Assembly: GCF_012328925.1 (NCBI RefSeq)
Contig: NZ_JAAXLS010000020.1
Location: 1-64,000, forward strand
Source of the DNA: Amycolatopsis acididurans
Lineage (GTDB): Bacteria > Actinomycetota > Actinomycetes > Mycobacteriales > Pseudonocardiaceae
DNA: 64,000 bases
Direction of reading: 5' to 3'
Positions 35,120 through 44,210 of the stretch are shown here, piece after piece (the first letter of the stretch is position 1; every line of letters starts with the position of its first letter). Under the pieces are notes generated by a model. The model made no database searches and was not told the origin of the DNA. It saw only the letters and a list, made by a program, of their open reading frames with translations. The translations under genes were made by a program, and so were the position numbers.

Positions 35120-35905
35120 TCAAAACTGGTTCCCGGAGCCACCTTTCGCGCGCAGCTCCCGAAGACCGCCGAGCAACACGTTGGAGTCGCGGCCCGCCAG
35201 TACGAGGCTCGCGCCGCCGTCGGCGAGTTCCTCGCGCGTGATCGACACCGCCGGATGGCCGGCCCCCATGGCGAACCGCAGCCCGGCGGCCCGCACCGCC
35301 TTGATCACCCGCCGGACCGCGGCCTCGACGTCGGGGTGTCCGCGCTCGCCGGGAAAGCCCATCGAGGCGGCGAGATCTTCTGGCCCGATGAAGACGAAAT
35401 CGAGGCCAGGCAGGCGGAGAATCCCGTCGATGTCCCGCACGGCGCCCGCGGTCTCGATCATGACCCCGAGCACCTGCGTCCGGTTCACGAGATCGAGCCG
35501 CCCATCCTCCCCACGATGGGCGCCGTAGTCCATGGTCCGGCTCGCTTCGGCGATCCCACGGCGGCCCAACGGAGGAAAACGGGTCACCTGGACCGCGTAG
35601 TCCGCGTCGGCCACGGACTCCACCTGGGGAATGAGCACGCCGTCGGCACCTGAGTCCACGATTCGCGCGGTCAGTTCCGAGCGCGGTCCCGGGGTACGGA
35701 CGAGCGTCGCGAGCCCGGACGCCTTCGCGGTGCGGAGAAGGTACTCGAGCCGCTCGAGGCCGATGCTCGAATGTTCGAGGTCGATGAACACAAAATCGAA
35801 GCCGGCGAGTCCGACGAGCTCGACGACGACCGGATCCGGAATGTTGACCGAGATCCCGTGTCCGGCCGCCGGTGCCTCGAGCAACTGGCGGAGCTGATTG
35901 TTCAT
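35120..35905 (-). CDS. HpcH/HpaI-family class II aldolase/citrate-lyase-like protein
   Basis: This 261-residue TIM barrel matches HpcH position by position: His45 (DLEHSS), Arg70 (LVRTPG), Glu151 (MIETAG) and Asp177 (GPEDLAAS). The family cleaves 4-hydroxy-2-oxo acids to pyruvate (or another 2-oxo acid) plus an aldehyde, using a divalent metal. In this operon it may cleave a ring-opening product, with the adjacent ThDP enzyme processing the 2-oxo acid. Its ATG overlaps the upstream SRPBCC gene stop. Confidence 0.87.
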   Translation of the reverse strand: MNNQLRQLLEAPAAGHGISVNIPDPVVVELVGLAGFDFVFIDLEHSSIGLERLEYLLRTAKASGLATLVRTPGPRSELTARIVDSGADGVLIPQVESVADADYAVQVTRFPPLGRRGIAEASRTMDYGAHRGEDGRLDLVNRTQVLGVMIETAGAVRDIDGILRLPGLDFVFIGPEDLAASMGFPGERGHPDVEAAVRRVIKAVRAAGLRFAMGAGHPAVSITREELADGGASLVLAGRDSNVLLGGLRELRAKGGSGNQF

Positions 35906-36468
35906 GACTGGGGCCGGCTCGTATCCGGAAGTGCCGTCCGGTCCACGATCTGGGTGGCGAGGTTGCCCGCCAGATCGTCGGCCGCACGCCTCATCAGCGG
36001 TTCAAGCATCGCGTTGACCACCGGGCCGGTCATCCCGCCGGCCTGGAGCCGCAGAGTGCACGTGAATCCGCTGCCCGCCTCGCCGGCACCGGCGGTGTCC
36101 CAGTTGGCACGTCGGCGGAAAAGCTTGCGCAGCAGGGAAAAGAACCGGCCCGGCCGACGGCGGGGGGCGGCGTCGGTGCGCAGCCCGATCAGGAAGGTGC
36201 CCTCACCGTCGAACCGCTCGGTCAGGCCCGTGATCGTGAACCGGACCCGTTCCAGCTCGACCCATTCGGTGATCAGGACCTCGAACTGGACGACGCGGGC
36301 AAGAGCGCCGAGTTCGCCCTTGACCGTCCACTTCGATCGCCGGTCGTCGATCGCTTCATGGCCTTGATAGCCCATGATGAACGTCGCCCACTTGTTCATG
36401 TCATGGACGTAGTCCCAGATCGCTTCCGGGCCGGCGGGGACTGGTTTGTAAGAAATGACTTCGGGCAT
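35902..36468 (-). CDS. SRPBCC-fold protein (CoxG/polyketide-cyclase-like)
   Basis: This 188-residue START/Bet v1-like helix-grip protein begins with EVISYKPVPAGPEAIWDYVHDMNKW. The sheet region carries TVKGELGALARVVQFEVLI, an Arg-rich loop (RFFSLLRKLFRRRANW) interrupts the fold, and a long C-terminal helix follows. The fold binds hydrophobic ligands in a central cavity. In catabolic clusters relatives act as small-molecule binding or maturation proteins. No catalytic residue can be named. Confidence 0.75.
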   Translation of the reverse strand: MPEVISYKPVPAGPEAIWDYVHDMNKWATFIMGYQGHEAIDDRRSKWTVKGELGALARVVQFEVLITEWVELERVRFTITGLTERFDGEGTFLIGLRTDAAPRRRPGRFFSLLRKLFRRRANWDTAGAGEAGSGFTCTLRLQAGGMTGPVVNAMLEPLMRRAADDLAGNLATQIVDRTALPDTSRPQS

Positions 36469-36508
36469 GCTCTGCCTCCATGACAGCTTGGGTGTGCGCT
36501 CGGCCGGA

Positions 36509-38143
36509 TCAGGAGCCTGGCGAGCCGCTGAGCATCGCGTCCACCGCGAGGTGACCGAAGACGAGCGCCTTGGCGTTGGAGGAGCCGCTGTTGTACCACA
36601 GCCCCTCGATCAGGTTCGCGCCGACGTTACCGACGACATACAGGCCAGCGATGGTGTGACCGCGGAGGTGGACGGCCTGACCGAACCGGTTGAACACGAT
36701 TCCGCTGTTGGTCCCCGACGATCCGAGGTGCAACCGGATCGCGTACAGACGTCCTTCGAGCGGCCGCACACACGGATTCGGCGTGACCGTGCGGTCGCCG
36801 TTGTTCCGGCCGTACATTGTGGAACCGCGGCCGAAGGCCGGATCCTCCCCGAGTTTGGCATCGGCGTTGTAGGTCGCCACCGTCTCCTCCAGAGCGCGGG
36901 GAGCGACTCCGATGATCTCCGCCAGTTCCGTGGCCGTGTCCCCGTTGGCCAGCCACGGGGGCACCTCCCCCGGGGTGATCGGCCCCAGTGCGTAGCTGTC
37001 CTTCCATGCCTGGTCGAAGATCAGGTACGCACGCTCGTTCGGGTAGCTTTGCGACCGGACATCGAAACGCGACATCTCGTGACACAACGACCGGTAGAAG
37101 GTCTCGTCGCAGAATCGCTTGCCGGCGCTGTTGACGACGATACCGCCGGGAAACGCCGGCTCGCGGACCGCGCTGCGGTACAGCGGACGGCCGTCTGCCT
37201 CCTCGCCCGGAATCTGGAACGTTGGCGTTGTGAGCTGCCCGTCGAAGACCTGGAATGCCGCGCCGACTTCCAGCGCCATGACCAGGCCAGACCCGTTGAC
37301 CAGCGGCGAGCCGATCCCATGGGTGTTGGTGTAGAGATCCAGCCGGCGTTTCATGGCGTCGTCGGAGTCGTAGCCGCCGGTGGCCAGCAGGACACCCCGC
37401 TCGGCTGTCACGACCGACTCTTGGCCGCCCTCGGACCGGATCCTGACGCCCGTCACCGCGCCGTCCGAGGTGGTCAGGGCGATCGCGGTGGTCCGGAGCC
37501 GGAACTCCACGCCATCGCGCAGGCAGGCGGCGAGCAGGTAGCCCGCGATGGCCGAGCCGAACGCCCGGTAGTCGGCGGACAGGCGCCGCGCCATCTCGTT
37601 CCAGTCCCAAGTGGACATGGAGGCCAGCCCACCCCACTCCTGAATCTCCAGCCAGGATGCGGGCAGACCGGCGAAATGCGGCGAGTTCGCCAGCCGTGAA
37701 CGCCATTCCGGCGGTAACTCGGCTTGCGCGTCGAACGTCTTGACGGCCAGATGGCGTCCGCCTGCCTTGCCGCCGGTTCGGTCGGAATAGTAGTCCGGGT
37801 AGCTCCCGACCAGTTCGAAGGGAACGCCCATCTCGTCGGTGAGCCACTGGATGACCGTCGGCGCGTTCCGGAGGAAGCTCGTCAGCACGGCCTCGTCGTG
37901 GCGACCGCCGCTGAGCTCACGGATATGGGCCGCCGCCTCCTCAGCCGAGTCCTGGAATCCGGCGGCGGCCATGAAATGGTTGCCCGGAACCCAGACGAGC
38001 CCGGCGGAGTACGCGAAGGTCCCGCCGACCTTGTCCGCGCCATCGACTACCAGCACTCGCGCGCCTTGCTGCGCGGCGCGCAACGCGCCACTGAGTCCGC
38101 CCCCACCCGATCCGACGATCACGATGTCGTATGTCTCGCTCAT
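36509..38143 (-). CDS. FAD-binding dehydrogenase (KstD/fumarate-reductase-like flavoprotein)
   Basis: This 544-residue flavoprotein begins with the nucleotide fold DIVIVGSGGGGLSGALRAAQQG. It has a capping domain (about 270-400) and ends with LEGRLYAIRLHLGSSGTNSGIVFN and GLYVVGNVGANLIEGLWYNSG for FAD. It is most like 3-ketosteroid delta-1-dehydrogenases and related succinate-dehydrogenase-type proteins, which desaturate next to a ketone. Its ATG overlaps the luciferase-like gene stop. Desaturation or reduction of a cyclic ketone is a plausible role. Confidence 0.82.
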   Translation of the reverse strand: MSETYDIVIVGSGGGGLSGALRAAQQGARVLVVDGADKVGGTFAYSAGLVWVPGNHFMAAAGFQDSAEEAAAHIRELSGGRHDEAVLTSFLRNAPTVIQWLTDEMGVPFELVGSYPDYYSDRTGGKAGGRHLAVKTFDAQAELPPEWRSRLANSPHFAGLPASWLEIQEWGGLASMSTWDWNEMARRLSADYRAFGSAIAGYLLAACLRDGVEFRLRTTAIALTTSDGAVTGVRIRSEGGQESVVTAERGVLLATGGYDSDDAMKRRLDLYTNTHGIGSPLVNGSGLVMALEVGAAFQVFDGQLTTPTFQIPGEEADGRPLYRSAVREPAFPGGIVVNSAGKRFCDETFYRSLCHEMSRFDVRSQSYPNERAYLIFDQAWKDSYALGPITPGEVPPWLANGDTATELAEIIGVAPRALEETVATYNADAKLGEDPAFGRGSTMYGRNNGDRTVTPNPCVRPLEGRLYAIRLHLGSSGTNSGIVFNRFGQAVHLRGHTIAGLYVVGNVGANLIEGLWYNSGSSNAKALVFGHLAVDAMLSGSPGS

Positions 38144-39060
38144 GCTGCTCCCTCCGGCGATCCGGAAATCGCTGCCTCCGGCGCGAGCGCCGGGCTGACC
38201 TTGCTCGCGAACACTTCGATCTCCCGGCAGATCGTCGACGCGCTCGCGTCCGGGCCACCGGCGTTCACAACGACCTGATCGAGCCCAGCCTGCCGCAGCG
38301 CCAGCAGACGCTCGTGGGTATGTGCCGGGCTCCGGCCGAGCCCCGTGGACGTACTCATCGCGAGCGTATTGGGATCGCGCCCGTACTCCCGCGCCAGCCG
38401 TTCGACCTCCTGGCGCCCCCGAACCAGCGCATCGATATCGCGGCCGACCGCGTGCCAGCCGTCCCCGAGGCGAGCAGCCCGCCGCAACGACACCGGACCC
38501 GTGCCACCGATCCACAACCGCGGGCCGCCGGACTGAACGGGTAGCGGCCGGCACGTGACTTCGTCGAACCGGTATTCGCGCTCGCCGCTCCCGGCACCCG
38601 TGGTCCACAACCGGCGCAGGAGCCTCAACTGCTCGTCGAAACGCTCGCCGCGGCCGGCGAACGGCGCGCCGACGGCGGCGAACTCCTCACGCCACCAGCC
38701 GGCGCCCACCGCGATGGACACCCGCCCTTCGGAAAGCACATCGAGCGAGGCGATCGTCTTCGCCGCCAGCAGCGGCTCCCGCATCGGTAAAACGAGCACA
38801 CTGGTGCCCAGCCCGATCCGCTCGGTGGCGCCCGCGACGACGGCGAGCGTGGTCAGCGCCTCGAGGAAGCCGTCCTCGGCGGTGAAGGGCAGTCCGGCCG
38901 ATCGGTAGGGGTAGGTGCTGGCCGACTTCGACGGGTACACGATGTGGTCGGCCACCCAGACGGAGTCGAAGCCGGCGGACTCCGCGGTACGCGCGACATC
39001 CAGGACGCCGACCCGGCTGGCCGAGGGGCCCCACTGCGGCAGGTGAATCCCGATCTTCAC
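38140..39060 (-). CDS. Luciferase-like (LLM) F420/FMN-dependent oxidoreductase
   Basis: This 306-residue TIM barrel begins MKIGIHLPQWGPSAS with FDSVWVADHIVYPSKSA, has RIGLGTSVLVLPMREP (about 80-95), and GRVSIAVGAGWWREEF (about 112-127), the hallmark of actinobacterial F420-dependent LLM enzymes. Reactions in this family include F420-dependent hydride transfer and FMN monooxygenation or Baeyer-Villiger oxidation of ketones. It is coupled to the BKACE gene upstream and the flavoprotein downstream by ATGA overlaps. Confidence 0.85.
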   Translation of the reverse strand: MKIGIHLPQWGPSASRVGVLDVARTAESAGFDSVWVADHIVYPSKSASTYPYRSAGLPFTAEDGFLEALTTLAVVAGATERIGLGTSVLVLPMREPLLAAKTIASLDVLSEGRVSIAVGAGWWREEFAAVGAPFAGRGERFDEQLRLLRRLWTTGAGSGEREYRFDEVTCRPLPVQSGGPRLWIGGTGPVSLRRAARLGDGWHAVGRDIDALVRGRQEVERLAREYGRDPNTLAMSTSTGLGRSPAHTHERLLALRQAGLDQVVVNAGGPDASASTICREIEVFASKVSPALAPEAAISGSPEGAA

Positions 39061-40076
39061 GGCTCGTGCTTTTCCGGAAGGCCCACGATGCGCCGATATT
39101 CGCTGAACGTCGCCACGTCACGGCCCAGGATGTCCGCGATCTGCTTCCCCGACTCCAATGCCTGCAGGTTGGACTCGAGCTTCTCGGAGCGATGTGGCCA
39201 CCGCCAGACGGTGTCTTCCATGCCGACCCGCAGGTGCAGGCCCAGTGACGCCGCGACGGTCGCCAGGTAGCTGGACGCCCGGCCGGCCCCGCACACCAGG
39301 ATCTTGGCGTCCGGATCGACGTCGCGAATGAGCGAGGAGATACGGAGCAACCCGTCGATCATCTGGCGTGGCGAATCCATCGGGCTGCATCCGGGCAGCG
39401 CGGGCAGCAAACACCAGATCTGCCCGGCGTCGAGCAGGCCACTGCGGAACAGGTAGCGGTCGGCATTGCTGACGTCGGAATCGGCGTAGACGGCGACGAT
39501 CGGCTTGGTGCCGCTGTCGATGATCATCCGGGTCTTCTCGAGCAACAACGGGACCGGCTTCGCGAACAGGGCGTCACCCTGAAAGACGGCCGTGGTATTG
39601 ATCGGAACCGCGTCCAGCAGTCGCTCCTCCAGCGCCCGCCGCATGTTCTCCCATTCACCGTCGAGCGCGCATACGTAGCAGCCGTCGATCGAGATGCCGG
39701 GGAACTCCTCACGCAACGGTTCGACCACCGCACGGAAGCGTTCGACGTCCAGCACGTTGTAGCCACGTTCGTCGCGGACGTGCAAATGGATCGCGCTCGC
39801 GCCGTTGGCAGCGCATTCACGCGCCGAGTCGAGTATCTCCTCGACCGAGATCGGCTGGTTCGGGTTACCGCGCTTACTGAAGAACGCGCCGGTGATCGCG
39901 GACTGCACGATCATCTTCCGCGGCACTTCCCACGGCGGCTGGATGTTCGCGGAGTGGAAGGCCGAGTGTTCCGGATCGATGATCTCCGGTGCGCCATAAG
40001 GCTTCCAGACGATGCGCCGCCTCGCACGCTCGACGCCCTCGGCGACAAGGTCCCAGTTGATGTTGCCGGTAGTCAC
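39057..40076 (-). CDS. BKACE-family (3-keto-5-aminohexanoate cleavage) beta-keto acid lyase
   Basis: This 339-residue DUF849 TIM barrel has the zinc-binding HLHVRD (97-102) and RVGMEDTVWRWP near 275. Family enzymes condense a beta-keto acid with acetyl-CoA and split it to acetoacetate plus a new acyl-CoA. Acetoacetate could be taken up by the acetoacetyl-CoA synthetase at 141-2123. It has about 50 residues more at the N-terminus than the founding member. ATGA overlaps tie it to its neighbours. Confidence 0.85.
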   Translation of the reverse strand: MTTGNINWDLVAEGVERARRRIVWKPYGAPEIIDPEHSAFHSANIQPPWEVPRKMIVQSAITGAFFSKRGNPNQPISVEEILDSARECAANGASAIHLHVRDERGYNVLDVERFRAVVEPLREEFPGISIDGCYVCALDGEWENMRRALEERLLDAVPINTTAVFQGDALFAKPVPLLLEKTRMIIDSGTKPIVAVYADSDVSNADRYLFRSGLLDAGQIWCLLPALPGCSPMDSPRQMIDGLLRISSLIRDVDPDAKILVCGAGRASSYLATVAASLGLHLRVGMEDTVWRWPHRSEKLESNLQALESGKQIADILGRDVATFSEYRRIVGLPEKHEP

Positions 40077-40864
40077 CGTTTGCCTCCTCCATTCCTGCCG
40101 GGCAACGACCGGATGGGCTCGCCCGTATAGGTCCCGTCGGTGATGTGCCGCAGCGGTTTTCCGTTGTGCAGCTCCTCGATCACGTGGCCGATCAGGCCCG
40201 GCAGCACCGAGATCATGGCCAGCGCCACCACTTGTTCCGCGCTCCAGCCGAGGTCTTTCGCCACGGCGGCCATCGCTCCGTCGATATTGATCGGTAGCCG
40301 CTTGCCGGTGCGCGCCGTGAATGCTCGATGCAGCTCGGTGAACTGTTCGACCCCAGGACCGGCTATCCCGCGCTCGCGAGCGACCGCGAACAGCAGATCG
40401 GCCCGGAAATCACTCTTCTTGTGCGTGGGATGCCCGAATCCCGGCATCCGGCGCCCGGCGCTCAAGTAGCGGTCGACGATTTGTTCCGCGGCCTCGGCGC
40501 AGGTCAGCCCATGCGCGACACGGAGCTCCTCGGCCTGATCGAGCACTTCGAAGCTGTGCTGCGGCGACACCGTGTTGCTCCCGCACGCCAGCAAGCCGCC
40601 GGCCACCGCGGGGACCAGCTGCGGGTTTCCCGATGCGATGAACCGGGCGGCCGAAACGGTGGAGGCCACGAAGCCATGGTCCAGCAGGCTGTTGAGAACC
40701 GCGTCGAGAATGACGCGCTCACCGGTAGCCGGAAGGCGGCCGAAAATCGACAGGAACGCGCCTTCGGTGTACGACAGGCTCGTCATCACGTCGCCCAGCG
40801 AGTAGCCACGCAAGTTGACGACGCCGTCGCCGACTTCGCTGACCGAGGTCTCAAATGCACTCAA
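40073..40864 (-). CDS. Citryl-CoA lyase/citrate synthase-like protein (small)
   Basis: This 263-residue protein has the citrate-synthase fold but is far shorter than true citrate synthases (about 370-430). Catalytic counterparts are present: His103 in GSNTVSPQHSFE, His145 in GFGHPTHKK and Asp195 in NIDGAM. Short family members are citryl-CoA lyases, cleaving a 3-hydroxy-3-carboxy-acyl-CoA to acetyl-CoA plus a 2-oxo acid. It may release acetyl-CoA from a tertiary-alcohol CoA ester made in this operon. Confidence 0.82.
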   Translation of the reverse strand: MSAFETSVSEVGDGVVNLRGYSLGDVMTSLSYTEGAFLSIFGRLPATGERVILDAVLNSLLDHGFVASTVSAARFIASGNPQLVPAVAGGLLACGSNTVSPQHSFEVLDQAEELRVAHGLTCAEAAEQIVDRYLSAGRRMPGFGHPTHKKSDFRADLLFAVARERGIAGPGVEQFTELHRAFTARTGKRLPINIDGAMAAVAKDLGWSAEQVVALAMISVLPGLIGHVIEELHNGKPLRHITDGTYTGEPIRSLPGRNGGGKR

Positions 40865-42447
40865 TGGGACACGCTCTCTTTCTTGAGGAAGTCATAGGCC
40901 GACGCGGGCACTCCGCGTTCGCGCACCTTGTATCGCTGCACCTTGCCGGTCGGCGTGAGCGGGATGGTGGCGTCAACCGAGATATAGCGCGGGCGCGCAT
41001 ACCGAGGCAGCCGCTGGTCGAGCCATCGCCGGAGCTCGGCGGGCGAAACCGCCACACCGGGCCGCGGCACCACCGAGACCAGGACTTCCTCACCGGCCAC
41101 CGCATCCGGCACTCCCACGCATGCGGCCTGGCTGATCGCGTCGTGCGCGAGGACCGCGGCCTCGACCTCTTCGGCGTCGACGAACTCGCCGAAGCGACGG
41201 ATCGCGTCGCCCGCCCGTCCCCGGAACCAGAGGTTTCCCGCATCGTCGAAGCAGCCATGGTCTCCGGTGTGGAACCACAGGTTGCGCCATGCGGCCACGG
41301 TTTTTTGGGGGTCGTGGAAATATCCCGCGAACATCGTGTTCGGTCGCTCGGGACGCACACAGATCTCACCCACGGTGCCGGGCGGTAGGCAGTGGTCGGT
41401 CTCGTCGACCACCCGCACGCGATAGTCGGGAAGCACCGTGCCGGCCGCGCCCGGCGGGCTGTTCTCGTCCGACCACACGGGAATCGTCGCCTCGGTGGAA
41501 CCGTAGCCGTGCACCAACGTGAGTCCGAAGCGGCTCTCAAAGGCCCGGTGCAGATGCTTGGGGACAGGAACTCCGTAGGCGACGCGCAGCGGGTTGTCCT
41601 TGTCGTCTTCGCTGACGGGCAGATCGGCGAGCAGCGCGAGCAGCCCACCGACGAACGGCCATACCGTGGCTTCGCACCCGCGCACCTCATCCCAGAAGGC
41701 GGACCGGTCGAATTTGGCGGCCAGGCGCACCGAGCACCCGGTCAGCAGGGCCGGCATGATCCCATATCCCTGTGCCATGTTGTGGTGCAGCGGCAGGCAC
41801 AGATACATGACGTCGTCCGCGCCGAGGTTCGCCGCGGCCGCGCCCTGGCGCGCGTTCGCGAGGTGCTGACCGTTCGGCACGATGACGCCCTTTGGTGGGC
41901 CGGTCGAGCCGGACGTGTAAAGAATCGCGCTTACCTGCGCCTCATCGGCCGGATAAGGTTCGGACAGGGGACGGCTGCCGGCCCGCAGCGCCCCGAGAGT
42001 GGGACCTCCGGACGAAGATCGCAACGGAGTGTCGACCGTGACGATCCGTTCGAGATGGTCGAGGTGGGGCGCGAGCGATTCGATCCGCGCCGCGACACTG
42101 GGGTCGACGACGGCAACCCGAGCCCGCGAATGGTTGAGCAGATACAGCAGTCGTTCGCCCAGCATCTCTGGGTTCAGTGGAACTTCGATCGCACCGAGCG
42201 AGGCCACGGCGAGCCAGCTTTCGAGCAGTTCGATCCGGTTGTCCATGGCCAGTACGACCGTGTCGCACGCCACCACGCCCAAATCAGCGAGACCACTGGC
42301 GATCAGCCCGACGCGCTCCCACATTTCCTGCCAGGACACGCGGTCACGATCCGTGATGACGAACGTGCCGTCCGGGTTCCGCAGCGCCTGCGCCCGCAGT
42401 AGCGCCGCCGGGGTCCGCGCTTCGTGGTCAAGCTCTGCCGGGCTCAT
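40861..42447 (-). CDS. AMP-forming acyl-CoA synthetase
   Basis: This 528-residue adenylate-forming ligase has ILYTSGSTGPPKGVIVPNG (about 175-195), VHGYGSTEATIPVW, HTGDHGCFDDAGNLWFRGRAGDAIRRFGEFVDAEEVE and the C-terminal TPTGKVQRYKVRE lysine motif. It is most like crotonobetaine/carnitine- and cyclohexanecarboxylate-type ligases. It probably makes the first CoA ester of the operon, such as the acid formed after ring cleavage. Its ATG overlaps the stop of the IpdB-like gene. Confidence 0.87.
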   Translation of the reverse strand: MSPAELDHEARTPAALLRAQALRNPDGTFVITDRDRVSWQEMWERVGLIASGLADLGVVACDTVVLAMDNRIELLESWLAVASLGAIEVPLNPEMLGERLLYLLNHSRARVAVVDPSVAARIESLAPHLDHLERIVTVDTPLRSSSGGPTLGALRAGSRPLSEPYPADEAQVSAILYTSGSTGPPKGVIVPNGQHLANARQGAAAANLGADDVMYLCLPLHHNMAQGYGIMPALLTGCSVRLAAKFDRSAFWDEVRGCEATVWPFVGGLLALLADLPVSEDDKDNPLRVAYGVPVPKHLHRAFESRFGLTLVHGYGSTEATIPVWSDENSPPGAAGTVLPDYRVRVVDETDHCLPPGTVGEICVRPERPNTMFAGYFHDPQKTVAAWRNLWFHTGDHGCFDDAGNLWFRGRAGDAIRRFGEFVDAEEVEAAVLAHDAISQAACVGVPDAVAGEEVLVSVVPRPGVAVSPAELRRWLDQRLPRYARPRYISVDATIPLTPTGKVQRYKVRERGVPASAYDFLKKESVSH

Positions 42448-43268
42448 GCTAGGGCACCACCACGATCGATCCGGTTGCGCAGTATTTCAAGCTCGGTCGC
42501 GGACGGCCCGGCTGTTTCGCGGATCTCGTCGGGAACCGTGAAATCGAACCCGGTTCTGGCCACCACTTCGCTCACCGCAACACCGGGATGCACCGACGCC
42601 AGCCGCGCGGCGCGCGTTCGCGGATCGAAGTCGAAAACGCACAACGGCGTGATGATGCTCGACGGTCCCGGATTCGTGAGCCCCACCCGTTTCCGGTGGT
42701 TCGGCTCCCCCCGTCCGTAGCCGAGCGCGGAGATGAAGTCCACTCGGTCGACCAGAACCCTGGGCGAGTGCGAGGTCGTGATGAGGTGCCAGCGACCGCT
42801 TTGCGCGGTCGCGTTCGTGGTGCCAATGGGCCCGGGACCGCGAAAATCGAGCTTACGGTAGTCCTCGCCGACGCCGATCAGGTTGGAGTTACCGAAGCGA
42901 TCGATCTGGACGCCGCCGCAATAGAACACACCGTTCGCGCGGCGACGCTGCGCGCTGAGCAGCTGATCGTGCCGGTAGTAGGCCTCCGCCCACCGCATCG
43001 CCCGCACATCGGTGATGAACTCGTACTCCTCGAGGACCGGCTCGTCGCGCAGGTACGCCTTCGTCATCGCCAGCATCACGGTCATGTTCGGCCCGTGTGT
43101 CAGGTGAGCCAGCAACGCACCGGCTCTGGCCACCGGCAGGTTGGCGCCGACCTCGACCCACTCGCCGTCGTTGAGGTCGTGGGCGATGACCGCGGCCATT
43201 ACCTCTTTCGGCGAGGCCGGGGAGTGCTCGGCCTGCTCCGGCCCGGTTTCGAGGAGCTGCTTGGTCAT
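42444..43268 (-). CDS. CoA-transferase-fold protein, beta subunit (IpdB-like)
   Basis: This 274-residue class I CoA-transferase-fold subunit has GVQIDRFGNSNLIGVGEDY and LDFRGPGPIGTTNAT. Its order of motifs parallels IpdB (QVDRYGN, GVRGAPGN, then a C-terminal LHPGV segment). The SENG-type catalytic glutamate of genuine CoA-transferase beta subunits is absent. With the following gene it probably forms an IpdAB-like heterodimer, a CoA-ester hydrolase that opens a carbocycle in steroid C/D-ring degradation. Confidence 0.78.
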   Translation of the reverse strand: MTKQLLETGPEQAEHSPASPKEVMAAVIAHDLNDGEWVEVGANLPVARAGALLAHLTHGPNMTVMLAMTKAYLRDEPVLEEYEFITDVRAMRWAEAYYRHDQLLSAQRRRANGVFYCGGVQIDRFGNSNLIGVGEDYRKLDFRGPGPIGTTNATAQSGRWHLITTSHSPRVLVDRVDFISALGYGRGEPNHRKRVGLTNPGPSSIITPLCVFDFDPRTRAARLASVHPGVAVSEVVARTGFDFTVPDEIRETAGPSATELEILRNRIDRGGALA

Positions 43269-43283
43269 GGCAGTGCCCTTCCC

Positions 43284-44210
43284 TCAGTACTCATAAAGGT
43301 CGAAAAGCCGGCGCGCGCCAATGCGGTCAAGGTAGTCCATATGGTCCGCCGGACCGAGTACGTAGTGGTCGAGGTATTCGTCGATACCGTCACGCGAATC
43401 TTTCCGCAGCCATGATTCCGCCGCCGCGATATAGCGACGAATATGCTGTTCGTCGGGCCGGTAATACCCCTCCGCCGAGAACGGATGCGCGCCGAACGGA
43501 GCGCGGACGACTCCCGTGACGCCATCGATCGTGGTGAGCCACGGAGCCGCACGGATCTGCTCAGAAGGAATGATCCGCTCCGTGGACACGAAGGTACGCT
43601 CCGACGCGGCGGAGATCGCGACGTCACCATATGCGGTTCCGTTGTGCTGCACATTGCCGTAAGCGTCGGAACAGGCGACGTGCAGGAAGCAGACGTCGAT
43701 TTCGATCGCAGGAACCGCGATCACCGGTGTTCCCTTGATCGGGTCCTGGAAGACCTTCAACGCCGGATTCACCTCGGGCAAGGACGTGCCGACGCCGGCC
43801 ACCCAGGGGTTGAAAGGAACGCGTTGCGCGGATGCCCGCAACCCGGCGTAGTAGTGAGCCTCGTCGAGTTCGAACACTTCGATGGAATCGGTCTGCGCCG
43901 CCCGCCGGAACGCCGGCCCGACCCCGGCGAGCCCCTCGGCGCCGACATACGGTGTCACCACCTTGGCGGCCACGCCGGCGGCGATGAGCAGATCGATCTC
44001 GAGGCCGGCCGACGCGGCGCCGACGACGGTCAGATCACGCCGCCCGGATCGGATCAACTCACGAACGATCGACATGGGATGTCCCGAATTGATGAAGCCG
44101 CCGATACCGATGGTCATCCCATCCGCGACCGCGGCAACCGCATCGGCCTCCGAAACGAGCCGCGACCGGCGGGCGTGACCCTCCACTGTGGACACCTGAC
44201 TCCCCGTCAT
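43284..44210 (-). CDS. CoA-transferase-fold protein, alpha subunit (IpdA-like)
   Basis: This 308-residue partner of the previous gene has the N-terminal VADGMTIGIGGFINSGHPMSIVRELI, then DSIEVFELDEAHYYAGLRASAQRVPF. That stretch has acidic residues (111, 114, 117) where IpdA has its catalytic Glu, followed by FLHVACSDAYGN and AERRF-like ASERTFVSTERI. The overall motif order follows IpdA. The start is the ATG at 44210, overlapping the SDR stop (ATGA). Hydrolytic opening of a cyclic 1,3-dioxo CoA ester is a reasonable role, but a plain CoA-transferase cannot be excluded. Confidence 0.78.
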   Translation of the reverse strand: MTGSQVSTVEGHARRSRLVSEADAVAAVADGMTIGIGGFINSGHPMSIVRELIRSGRRDLTVVGAASAGLEIDLLIAAGVAAKVVTPYVGAEGLAGVGPAFRRAAQTDSIEVFELDEAHYYAGLRASAQRVPFNPWVAGVGTSLPEVNPALKVFQDPIKGTPVIAVPAIEIDVCFLHVACSDAYGNVQHNGTAYGDVAISAASERTFVSTERIIPSEQIRAAPWLTTIDGVTGVVRAPFGAHPFSAEGYYRPDEQHIRRYIAAAESWLRKDSRDGIDEYLDHYVLGPADHMDYLDRIGARRLFDLYEY

